Assembly (NCBI GenBank): GCA_021780975.1
Contig: JAJXXS010000237.1
Span: 1 to 15,334, forward strand
Direction of reading: 5' to 3'
DNA from: Pseudomonadota bacterium
Lineage (GTDB): Bacteria > Pseudomonadota > Gammaproteobacteria > Burkholderiales > Thiobacillaceae
DNA: 15,334 nt
Part shown: piece by piece, positions 6,349 through 12,871 of the stretch
How positions within the stretch are numbered: the stretch's first letter is position 1
Layout: the number at the start of each line of letters is the position of its first letter
Notes under the pieces: generated by a model
Seen by the model: the letters and a program-made list of their open reading frames with translations, nothing else
What the model was told of the DNA's origin: nothing
Databases searched by the model: none
Program-made: the position numbers and the translations under genes

Positions 6349-6729
6349 TCAGGCGGCGGGCTCTTCGGCCGCCGCTTCGGTCTTCGCCCCTTCCATCAGG
6401 GAGCGCGCCTTCTCTTCCTTCATCATCAGGGAAGGCGCAATTTCTGCCTCCTGCTTCTGCATGATGAGATGCCGCAACACGGCATCATTGAAGCGGAAAC
6501 CATGCTCGAGGTCGTTGAGGGTTTCCTGGTCGCATTCGATGTTCATGAGCGCGTAATGGGCCTTGTGCAGCTTCTGGATCGGGTAGGCCAGCTGGCGCCG
6601 TCCCCAGTCCTCCAGGCGATGCACCTGGCCACCACGGCTGGTGACGGTATTGCGGTAGCGCTCAACCATGGCCGGCACCTGTTCGCTCTGGTCCGGGTGC
6701 ACGATAAGCACGATTTCGTAATGACGCAT
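6349..6729 (-). CDS. rpsF: 30S ribosomal protein S6
   Basis: Small-subunit protein S6, 126 residues. The start is the ATG at 6729 giving MRHYEIVLIVHPDQSEQVP, the conserved N-terminal strand and helix. An AAGGAG six bases upstream confirms it; the open frame extends further upstream but without family sequence. GGQVHRLEDWGRRQLAYPI (residues 33-51) and YALMNIECD are diagnostic. The C-terminal tail, EGAKTEAAAEEPAA, is acidic and alanine-rich and varies between species. It is the first gene of the operon, with a putative promoter and structured leader upstream. S6 binds S18 in the ribosome, and in several bacteria the S6:S18 pair represses its own mRNA. Confidence 0.98.
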   Translation of the reverse strand: MRHYEIVLIVHPDQSEQVPAMVERYRNTVTSRGGQVHRLEDWGRRQLAYPIQKLHKAHYALMNIECDQETLNDLEHGFRFNDAVLRHLIMQKQEAEIAPSLMMKEEKARSLMEGAKTEAAAEEPAA

Positions 6730-6750
6730 GTAAGCTCCTTGTGGATGTAA

Positions 6751-6791
6751 GCCCCCCGACAGGCAGTGGGGCAAGGAAGCCGAAATTCGGC
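6751..6791 (-). promoter_or_regulatory. Structured rpsF leader, candidate S6:S18 autoregulatory element
   Basis: The predicted 5' leader of rpsF (minus strand, 64 bases from the likely start site to the ATG) can form two hairpins. GCCGAATTTCGGC (6791-6779) is nearly self-complementary. GCCCC pairs with GGGGC (6772-6768 with 6755-6751) around a loop containing CTGCCTGTCGG. S6:S18-binding leaders with a conserved CCG-containing bulge are known upstream of rpsF in many bacteria. I cannot fit this leader to that motif with certainty, so the assignment rests on position and foldability. Confidence 0.35.
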
Positions 6792-6799
6792 AGCCGGCG

Positions 6800-6805
6800 A
6801 TTATA
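6800..6805 (-). promoter_or_regulatory. -10 element of a putative rpsF operon promoter
   Basis: On the minus strand a perfect TATAAT within TATATAAT lies 71 bases upstream of the rpsF ATG and about 40 bases after the stop of the preceding operon. No good TTGACA-like -35 sits 16-18 bases upstream: the position reads TTTAGG, which falls inside the 6808-6840 inverted repeat. The start site would be near 6793. Confidence 0.6.
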
Positions 6806-6807
6806 TA

Positions 6808-6840
6808 CCTTTTGCCGGTTTGCCTAAAACCGGCAAAAGG
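6808..6840. repeat. 14-base perfect inverted repeat at the operon boundary
   Basis: The arms CCTTTTGCCGGTTT (6808-6821) and AAACCGGCAAAAGG (6827-6840) are exact reverse complements around a five-base loop. The repeat begins two bases after the ligase-like gene's stop and overlaps the -35/spacer region of the putative rpsF promoter. As RNA it would be a strong hairpin ending the upstream transcript, but it has As, not Ts, on the 3' side, so it is not a classical intrinsic terminator. An operator is an alternative. Confidence 0.7.
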
Positions 6841-6842
6841 CG

Positions 6843-8186
6843 CTATGCCCGGCCCGCGTCCTTGGTACGCCCGGCAGGGCGGTGCCACTGCCCCGCGGGG
6901 CCAGCCGGCGATGGCGCCGAACCGACGGCCGGCTGCGCGCCTACCCTGGCATAGGGCTTGATCACCCCGGCCAGACTTGCAGTGACGACCGCGACGACCA
7001 GGAGGTCATAGGGGTAATCGTAGAAAGCCAGGCTCAGGAAGGCTCCGCCCGTGGCGAAACCCACATAGGAAACCTGCACCATGCCGGCCAGATCCGCCGC
7101 CCATTTGCGCTCCGGGTCGCGCTTGCAGGCACGGATGATGCGGCTGCAGGTGCCCCAGGTGAACAAGCCGAGCAGGAGGTACATGGCGAGCCCAGGATAG
7201 CCGGTCTCGCCCAGTGTCTCGAAATAGATGCTGTGCGCGGCGTGGACGTTATAGGGTTCGGGCGCGTACTGGCGGAAGGTGGGGGGCTTGAACATCTCCG
7301 GCCCCCCGCCGGTGAGGTTGGCGTTGGCAACGTAGTAAGCCGTCCACCAGGCATTGATGCGGCCCTGGGCGGACTGATCGGTTTGGTAGTGCTTGATCGT
7401 CTCCATGCGCTCGTACCAGGCCGCCGGCATGATCGAGCCGATGACCGCCACCGCGATGATGATGTACAGGGCGCTGCTGAATTTGTTGCGGCTCTTGAGC
7501 CAGAAAAAGGTTGCCATCGCCACCGCGCCGAGGAAAGCGCCGCGCGACTGCGTGCCGATGACAGCGATGGCGGTCAATATCATGACCCCAACCAGCCCGT
7601 AACGCACCCAGGCCTGGCGCGCCTGCAACTGCAGGTAACGCAGGATGGGAATGGTCAGGATCAGCGCCAGCCCCAACTCGTTGTTGCCCCCGATGAACGT
7701 CCCGTCCGGACCCTGCACGCGATACACCCCGCCGTGCACGATGGTAAATATCCCGCCCTTCACTCCGTAGAACGCGAGCGACAACCCCAGCACCCAAAGA
7801 TAGCCATCGAGTTTCTTGCGGTCATTGATGAGCATCGCCGTAAGAAAAACGAACAACTGTATCTTCCAGATCGTGTTCCAGGCCGGCCATGCGAGCTGCG
7901 GGTAAAAGGCGAAATAAGTGCAGACCACGATCCAGATATTGAATATCAGCAGCAGCCGCATCTCGCGTGACCAGGGCACCTGCTTGGGCTCGCGCGAGGC
8001 GAGATAGGACAGGATGGTCACCACGGCGACGATGAAGGCAAAAGGGAAATTGAAGGCGAAGCCCCAGCACAGGCGATGGGGGTTCATGAGGCTGATCCAG
8101 GTGAATAGATAAACCCCCTGGTAAGGACGGCGGAAAACGAACATCAGCCAGGTGAAAATCACCCCGGTGACGAATAAATCCCTCAT
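6843..8186 (-). CDS. Putative O-glycosylation ligase / O-antigen ligase-like protein, exosortase A-associated
   Basis: Integral membrane protein of 447 residues with roughly ten or more hydrophobic segments, of the O-antigen ligase/polymerase (Wzy_C) superfamily. It closely resembles the subgroup found with exosortase A (PEP-CTERM) systems: MRDLFVTGVIFTWLMFVFRR, then FIGGNNELGLALILTIP (residues 164-180), TQSRGAFLG (212-220) and the large periplasmic loop ending AAHSIYFETLGETGYPG (316-332), which carries the conserved histidine and glycine-rich part. Such enzymes transfer or polymerise undecaprenyl-linked glycan at the periplasmic face; the acceptor here is unknown. The C-terminal tail after about residue 410 is an unusual low-complexity A/P/G/R stretch with no membrane segment. 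GGAG at 8193-8196 precedes the ATG and overlaps the formyltransferase stop. It is the last gene of the polysaccharide operon. Confidence 0.85.
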   Translation of the reverse strand: MRDLFVTGVIFTWLMFVFRRPYQGVYLFTWISLMNPHRLCWGFAFNFPFAFIVAVVTILSYLASREPKQVPWSREMRLLLIFNIWIVVCTYFAFYPQLAWPAWNTIWKIQLFVFLTAMLINDRKKLDGYLWVLGLSLAFYGVKGGIFTIVHGGVYRVQGPDGTFIGGNNELGLALILTIPILRYLQLQARQAWVRYGLVGVMILTAIAVIGTQSRGAFLGAVAMATFFWLKSRNKFSSALYIIIAVAVIGSIMPAAWYERMETIKHYQTDQSAQGRINAWWTAYYVANANLTGGGPEMFKPPTFRQYAPEPYNVHAAHSIYFETLGETGYPGLAMYLLLGLFTWGTCSRIIRACKRDPERKWAADLAGMVQVSYVGFATGGAFLSLAFYDYPYDLLVVAVVTASLAGVIKPYARVGAQPAVGSAPSPAGPAGQWHRPAGRTKDAGRA

Positions 8187-8196
8187 GCCGTTCTCC

Positions 8197-9006
8197 TCAC
8201 TGCGCCAGGAACCACTTCACACGCCGCGGCAGATTCACTCCGGCGAGCATGCCCTGCGCCAGGCGCCGCGCCAACTCGCGCTCATGGCGCAGGCCGCGCT
8301 GTTTCACCTGATAAAGGCGCCCACGCCCGGGCTGCGCCTGGCCAAAACGCTCGCCCGCAGCCAGGCGCCGCACAAATTCGCCGTACACGGCCGCAGAATC
8401 CGCCACGGCACGCCAGAACAGCGGCAATTCCGCATCCCCCGTGCGGACCTCGGGGCACACATGGGCAATCAGGCGCCCGGTATCGATGCCCGCGTCGATG
8501 TAGTGCAGGGTGCACCCCACTTGTTCCGGCTGCCCGTTGTATAGCGCCCAGAAGGTGCAATCGGCGCCGCGGTATTGCGGCGACAAGCCGCCGTGCAGGT
8601 TCACCATGCCCAGCCGTCCGGCGCTCAGCAGTTCGCCGCGAATCAGGGAGGTTCCAAACACGCAGATGAGATCGGGCTTGAGCTGGCGCGCCAACTCCAC
8701 CACCTCGGGATGATTGATGTGAGGAACCTCGCGCACCAACTCCGGATGATGGAGCGCGGGCGTTCGATCGGCAAAGAAGAATTTTGCCTCGCCCCCGTCA
8801 TGGTAGCGCCGACGGTCGCGCAGCCAGCGCCAACCCTTGCGGAAGAGATTGGAAAGGCGCAGCTTTCGCAGCATTTTTTTCAGGCTCCACTCGCCGCCAC
8901 TCTCCTGCACGATGGCGAGCACCCGGCCGGCCTGGCAAAGGCTGTTGGCCACATGAAGATGGCGCGGACTGCGGCCGCACAGCACCAGGAGGGAAAGCTC
9001 GCTCAT
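8197..9006 (-). CDS. Formyltransferase family protein, probably sugar-modifying
   Basis: 269-residue protein with the formyltransferase fold shared by methionyl-tRNA and GAR formyltransferases and by sugar N-formyltransferases. The catalytic set is present: MVNLHGGLSPQYRGAD (residues 134-149) supplies the Asn136/His138 pair, and YIDAGIDTG (169-177) the acidic residue Asp175. It lacks the C-terminal domain of methionyl-tRNA formyltransferase, and its gene lies inside an exopolysaccharide operon rather than beside def. A folate-dependent formylation of an amino sugar on a nucleotide- or lipid-linked precursor is the likely role; this is inference. A basic insert after residue 40 (LKKMLRKLRLSNLFRKGWRW) may contact membrane or a polyanion. 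It overlaps the toroid gene by four bases (ATGA) and is followed ten bases later by the ligase gene. Confidence 0.85.
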   Translation of the reverse strand: MSELSLLVLCGRSPRHLHVANSLCQAGRVLAIVQESGGEWSLKKMLRKLRLSNLFRKGWRWLRDRRRYHDGGEAKFFFADRTPALHHPELVREVPHINHPEVVELARQLKPDLICVFGTSLIRGELLSAGRLGMVNLHGGLSPQYRGADCTFWALYNGQPEQVGCTLHYIDAGIDTGRLIAHVCPEVRTGDAELPLFWRAVADSAAVYGEFVRRLAAGERFGQAQPGRGRLYQVKQRGLRHERELARRLAQGMLAGVNLPRRVKWFLAQ

Positions 9007-10217
9007 CCCGCCAGCCCCCTCGCCACCGCAGGCAGCGGAGGAATCACTGCGTTCACCATGTCCATGAGCAAGGCGTCGGCAAAAAACTTGGCCGCCCAGT
9101 TGGGAAACTCGAAGCGCGAATACGCCCCCCAGATCGGTGCCGAGCCGGGCACCGCACCGCGCAGGTCATGGGGTCCGCTTTCCACACGCTGGGTGCGCTT
9201 GACATAGGCAATGGCGCGCCATGCGGGATCGCGAAACGATGTCTCCCCGGTGATCTGCGCCAGCCGCATCCAGCACAAGGCCATCTGCGCGATGCCAGTG
9301 ACGCAGGCGTAGCTCGCTGCCGGAGTCCAGCCGTCGTCATAAGTACCCGCAAGCCAGCCATCGCTGCGCTGGCACCGCGCGAGGCCGCGCGCGGCGCTTA
9401 CCGCGCCAGCGAGATAGCGTTCCTCGCCCAGAAGCACGGCGCCTTCGAGCAGGCCGCGTATGGCATAGGCAATGGTGTGGGTGTAGGGAGCCCGGCCGGG
9501 CACGAACGCATTGGTGGCGAACCAGCCGCAGGGGGTCTGCTGCCTGAGCGCCCAGTCCAGATTTCTGCCGGCCGCAGCAACGAGCGCCGGCTCGTTCGCC
9601 AGCAGTCCGACGCTCGCGAGGGCCCAGATTGCGCGCGTGTTATAGACATGGGGCACGCCATGATGCTCGAATTTGCGGAAGCAGCCGTCATCGTCCTGCT
9701 GCGCAACCATCCAGCGTCCGCCCGCCACCGCGGCGTCCAGGCAATCGGCACGCCCCAGCTGGACGTAGCCAGCCACCAGGCCATGCATGATCTGGCCTTG
9801 GTTGAAGATCACCGGGTGGCTGCCGGCTTCGCCGAAATGGCCGGGAAACGCGCCATCGGCGCCTTGCAGGGAAAGTTCCCAATCGATCATGCGCTGCGCG
9901 CGCGCGGTGAGGTCGGGACGCCCCAAGTACTCGGCCGCGGCCAGGAAGGTCTCGATGATGTAGCCGGTGGTTTCCGGATAACCAGGCAGCCAGCCGTCCT
10001 CGAAACTCCAGCCAGCCGCCACGCCGCCGGCATCGTTGTGGCCTTCGCGCATATCCTGGGCGCGGCACAGCCAGTCCAGGGTGGCGCGCAGATGCGTGCG
10101 GTGATCGAGTTCTGGCTGGCGTGCCGCGCCAGCCATGTCCTCCAGCACCAGGCGCAGATGTAAAGGCCGCCAGGGTTTATAACGTAGGGGCAGGTCGATG
10201 AGTTCGCTGGGTTTCAT
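9003..10217 (-). CDS. Alpha/alpha-toroid (six-hairpin-like) protein of unknown function
   Basis: 404 residues, soluble, no signal peptide or membrane segment. It contains a string of turn-and-helix repeats typical of (alpha/alpha)6 barrels seen in six-hairpin glycosidases, polysaccharide lyases and terpene cyclases: FEDGWLPGY (72-80), ADGAFPGHFG (120-129), DDGCFRKFEHHG (176-187), PCGWFATNAF (229-238), SDGWLAGTYDDGW (285-297) and SRFEFPNW (367-374). Each is followed by a hydrophobic helix such as TRAIWALASVG or THTIAYAIRGLLEGA. Acidic and aromatic residues cluster at the turns, as in a sugar-binding cleft. I cannot name the family. With no export signal it should act in the cytoplasm, perhaps on a nucleotide- or lipid-linked glycan. 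ATG 10217 is preceded only by a weak AAGAA; there is a 24-base gap to the upstream gene. Confidence 0.78.
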   Translation of the reverse strand: MKPSELIDLPLRYKPWRPLHLRLVLEDMAGAARQPELDHRTHLRATLDWLCRAQDMREGHNDAGGVAAGWSFEDGWLPGYPETTGYIIETFLAAAEYLGRPDLTARAQRMIDWELSLQGADGAFPGHFGEAGSHPVIFNQGQIMHGLVAGYVQLGRADCLDAAVAGGRWMVAQQDDDGCFRKFEHHGVPHVYNTRAIWALASVGLLANEPALVAAAGRNLDWALRQQTPCGWFATNAFVPGRAPYTHTIAYAIRGLLEGAVLLGEERYLAGAVSAARGLARCQRSDGWLAGTYDDGWTPAASYACVTGIAQMALCWMRLAQITGETSFRDPAWRAIAYVKRTQRVESGPHDLRGAVPGSAPIWGAYSRFEFPNWAAKFFADALLMDMVNAVIPPLPAVARGLAG

Positions 10218-10241
10218 GGCGTATTCTTGGAATCGTTTGGT

Positions 10242-11621
10242 TCAGGCCGCCGCCTGTCTCAATTCGGCGGCGAGTTGCACGTGGCTCACCACGTAGCGGT
10301 GCTTGCCCGACGCCTCCGGAGGGATATCCGCCACCTCGCGCACCGCCACCTCCACCCGCGTCCCCAGGCGCGCGCCAAGGCCCGCGACCACGGCGGCACG
10401 CGCGGCGTCGCTCCAGGCCGGGCCGGGTACGACCAGCACCTCCATCAGGAGCGCGGAGTGTTGGATGCACTTGAACTGCTCCACACCCTCCACAGCACGC
10501 AGCACGTAGATGACGGCGAGCGCGTGCATGAGAGCACCGTCCTCGCGCACCACAAAATCGGTCTGGCGGCCGCTCACTTCGGCGATGGCATGCAGCCCGC
10601 GGCCGCCGGAGTCTTGCGCCGGCGCGAGCCTCACGACATCGCCGGTGCGATAGCGGATGAAGGGTTGCGCCAGCGAGGTGAGGCCGGTGACGACCGCCTC
10701 GCCGCTCGCGCCTAACGGCACCGGCAGGCCGGCGCTGTCGAGCACTTCGAGAATATGCGACTCGCTCGTCAGCAACAGGACGCCGCCAGGCGCCTCATGC
10801 GCGGTAAAGCCTATGTCGCGGCTGCCGAACTCATTCGCCACCGGAACGCCGAATACCCGCCCGATCAGTTCGCGCTGGTGCGGATACAGCGGCTCGCCGG
10901 TGGTGCAGACGACCTTCAGGCGGCGCAGCGCGGGTTTGATGCCGCGCGCTTCGGCATGTGCCGCCAGCAGGGCCACGCTGGAGGCGTAGCCGTACAGACA
11001 GCTGGGCTGCCAGGCCGCGAGCGCGGAGAGATACTCGTCCATGCGCGCAGACGACATGGCAAAGGCATTGAGGACGAGTTGATTGACGAGACGGTCGCGT
11101 AAGGTTTTCACGCGATCCGTCTTGCTCAGTTCCACCGGCGCCCCCCACAGGTATGCCTCGCGCTCCCCGGCCTCGACCCCCCACCAGCGCCGCGCGCGCA
11201 TTCGCCCGGCCGCGTCGGATGCTTGGCGATCGCGACCGTAGTAAAAAATCAGCGGCTCCCCCGAGGAGCCGCCCGTGTTGTAGCGGAACGCGCCGCCGGG
11301 CACCCCGCGCCAGACCAGTTCCTCGACATGGCGCCGTGCGTCGGCCTTGTCCATGGTCGGCAGCCTGGCAAGATCCGCGAGGGCCACCGCGCCAGCCGCC
11401 GCTTGATCGGCCAAGCCGGCGTTGCGCACGCGCGCGGCATGCCAGGGGCTATGCGCGAGCGCCTTCTGCAGCAGGCGGTTGAGCTTACGCGCCTGCAGGG
11501 CTTCCAATTCCGGGCGCGACAGCCATTGGCTTCTTTCCAGCTCGGCCAAGTAAGGAAAAGTGGCGCGCCCCAGCGCGGCTTCCTGCAGGCGATATACCGA
11601 ACGCGCCAGCCAAGGGGTCAC
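10242..11621 (-). CDS. PaaK/CapK-family adenylate-forming enzyme (phenylacetate-CoA ligase-like)
   Basis: 459-residue member of the phenylacetate-CoA ligase/CapK group of adenylate-forming enzymes. The ATP-binding P-loop YNTGGSSGEP is at residues 114-123, TTGEPLYPHQRE at 240-251, the EFGSRD motif at 264-269, the RYRTGD hinge-region motif at 323-328 and the C-terminal lysine in EASGKHR at 436-442, so the core catalytic elements look intact. It would activate a carboxylic acid as an acyl-AMP, perhaps for amide or ester decoration of a sugar; CapK-type relatives are common in capsule loci. The true acid is unknown. Start is GTG 11621, in a GTGA overlap with the glycosyltransferase; the frame is open another 93 codons upstream, but those are antisense-phase sequence inside that gene. 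Confidence 0.9.
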   Translation of the reverse strand: MTPWLARSVYRLQEAALGRATFPYLAELERSQWLSRPELEALQARKLNRLLQKALAHSPWHAARVRNAGLADQAAAGAVALADLARLPTMDKADARRHVEELVWRGVPGGAFRYNTGGSSGEPLIFYYGRDRQASDAAGRMRARRWWGVEAGEREAYLWGAPVELSKTDRVKTLRDRLVNQLVLNAFAMSSARMDEYLSALAAWQPSCLYGYASSVALLAAHAEARGIKPALRRLKVVCTTGEPLYPHQRELIGRVFGVPVANEFGSRDIGFTAHEAPGGVLLLTSESHILEVLDSAGLPVPLGASGEAVVTGLTSLAQPFIRYRTGDVVRLAPAQDSGGRGLHAIAEVSGRQTDFVVREDGALMHALAVIYVLRAVEGVEQFKCIQHSALLMEVLVVPGPAWSDAARAAVVAGLGARLGTRVEVAVREVADIPPEASGKHRYVVSHVQLAAELRQAAA

Positions 11622-12871
11622 GGCGCAGCCCTCCGCGGCGCCGTCGCCGGCGTATGGGAGGCCCGCCCCTCGCAGCACACGGCCTGAAATTCCGCCACCA
11701 GCGTCTCGACGCGCCGTTCCCAGGTATTGGCTTCGGCATAGCCGCGTATCGCCGTGCGGTCCCACGTCATGGCCAATGCGCGCTCCAGTGCGCGCATCAG
11801 CGCCGCGGCGTCGCCGAACGGCACCACCATGCCCAATTCGTCGCGGCAGACGACTTCGGCATTGCCGCCCACATCGGTCGTCACCACCGGCAGCCCGCAA
11901 GCCATCGCCTCCAGAAACACATTGGCCCAGCCCTCGTTGCGCGTAGCGAGCACGAATACGTCAGCCGCCGAAAGCGGCCAGGCGAGCTCAGCGGGCGCCA
12001 ACGCGCCGAGAAAATGCACGCGCTCCTCCAGCCCCAAGGCGGCGACCTGGCTGCGCAACTCGGCTTCGCGGTTGCCCTCCGGGCTTGCGCCGCCGACGAT
12101 GAGGTAGTGCAATTGCGGCTGCTGCTGCACCAGCTGCGGCAAAATCTCGAGCACGCGATGAAAGCCCTTGCGTTCCACCAGGGCGCCGACAGAAATGAGC
12201 ACCTGGGCGCCTTCCGGCAGGCCGAGGCGGTGGCGCGCCTCGCTGCGCGCGCGCGGCTGGAACTTCTCGCTGTCCACGCCGTTGCCCACCACGCGGGTAT
12301 TGCCGGGCGCCGCGCCCAGGCGCAGGGCCAGTTGGCGCAGCGAGTCTGACACCGCGAACACGCGCCGCGCCGCCCGCAGGGCCTTGACAAGACGCGAGCG
12401 CAGACGCGGATTGCGGCTGTGCGGAAGCTCGGTGCCGCGCAGGGTCAGGGTCATGGGCAGGCCGAGCCAACGTCCCAGCAAGCCTGCAGCGTAGCCGTCT
12501 GGATAGGCGAAATGGGCATCGATCAGGTTGACGCCCAGCCGCCGCTTGAGCCGCCAGACCGTGCGCCAGCTACCCAGCGCCATGAAAAAGCCGTCCCACT
12601 GACGCAGGACTCCCGGCAAGGCAAAAAAACGCGGGAAATGCACTTCCACGCCGTCCTGGATCTCCTGGCGCGCCGGCATTGGCCGATAGCCCGGGCGCCA
12701 GCGGCGAATGAGGCCCTGGCCGGGGAACCAGGGACGGGGAGAAACCACCACGATGGGCAACTTGCGGCCCACGCGAAACAGGCGCTCGCGGATGAACAGC
12801 CCGGCGCCGGGCTGAACCTGGCTCGGGAAGAGGCTCGAATAAACCATCAGGCGCGGGGATTCCGGGTTCAC
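11618..12871 (-). CDS. GT4-family glycosyltransferase
   Basis: 417-residue cytoplasmic glycosyltransferase of the GT-B/GT4 type. The N-terminal acceptor domain has PGAGLFIRERLFRVGRKLP and LIDAHFAYPDGY; the C-terminal nucleotide-sugar domain has ISVGALVERKGFHRVLEILP (around residues 226-245). The E-x7-E motif is seen as NEGWANVFLEAMACGLPVV, with Glu313 and Glu321. It likely adds one sugar to a lipid-linked oligosaccharide. Start is GTG 12871, in a GTGA overlap with the upstream glycosyltransferase gene; the 37 residues upstream in the open frame are the tail of that gene read in another phase. The last 20 residues are alanine- and arginine-rich and outside the fold. Donor sugar and linkage cannot be told from sequence. 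Confidence 0.91.
   Translation of the reverse strand: MNPESPRLMVYSSLFPSQVQPGAGLFIRERLFRVGRKLPIVVVSPRPWFPGQGLIRRWRPGYRPMPARQEIQDGVEVHFPRFFALPGVLRQWDGFFMALGSWRTVWRLKRRLGVNLIDAHFAYPDGYAAGLLGRWLGLPMTLTLRGTELPHSRNPRLRSRLVKALRAARRVFAVSDSLRQLALRLGAAPGNTRVVGNGVDSEKFQPRARSEARHRLGLPEGAQVLISVGALVERKGFHRVLEILPQLVQQQPQLHYLIVGGASPEGNREAELRSQVAALGLEERVHFLGALAPAELAWPLSAADVFVLATRNEGWANVFLEAMACGLPVVTTDVGGNAEVVCRDELGMVVPFGDAAALMRALERALAMTWDRTAIRGYAEANTWERRVETLVAEFQAVCCEGRASHTPATAPRRAAP

Noticed and set aside
6808..6840. Intrinsic terminator for the glycan operon
   Set aside because: The hairpin is strong, but its 3' side is AAAAGG followed by TATATAAT rather than a T-run, so it was listed as an inverted repeat of unknown role.
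8784..10163. Long plus-strand open frame (459 codons) opposite the toroid and formyltransferase genes
   Set aside because: It lacks any recognisable family sequence, is arginine/alanine/glycine-rich as expected for an antisense frame at this GC content, and the minus-strand genes have clear motifs.
11622..11900. Upstream extension of the PaaK/CapK gene by 93 codons
   Set aside because: The added sequence lies inside the glycosyltransferase gene in another phase and is not similar to the family; GTG 11621 with its GTGA overlap fits the family start.
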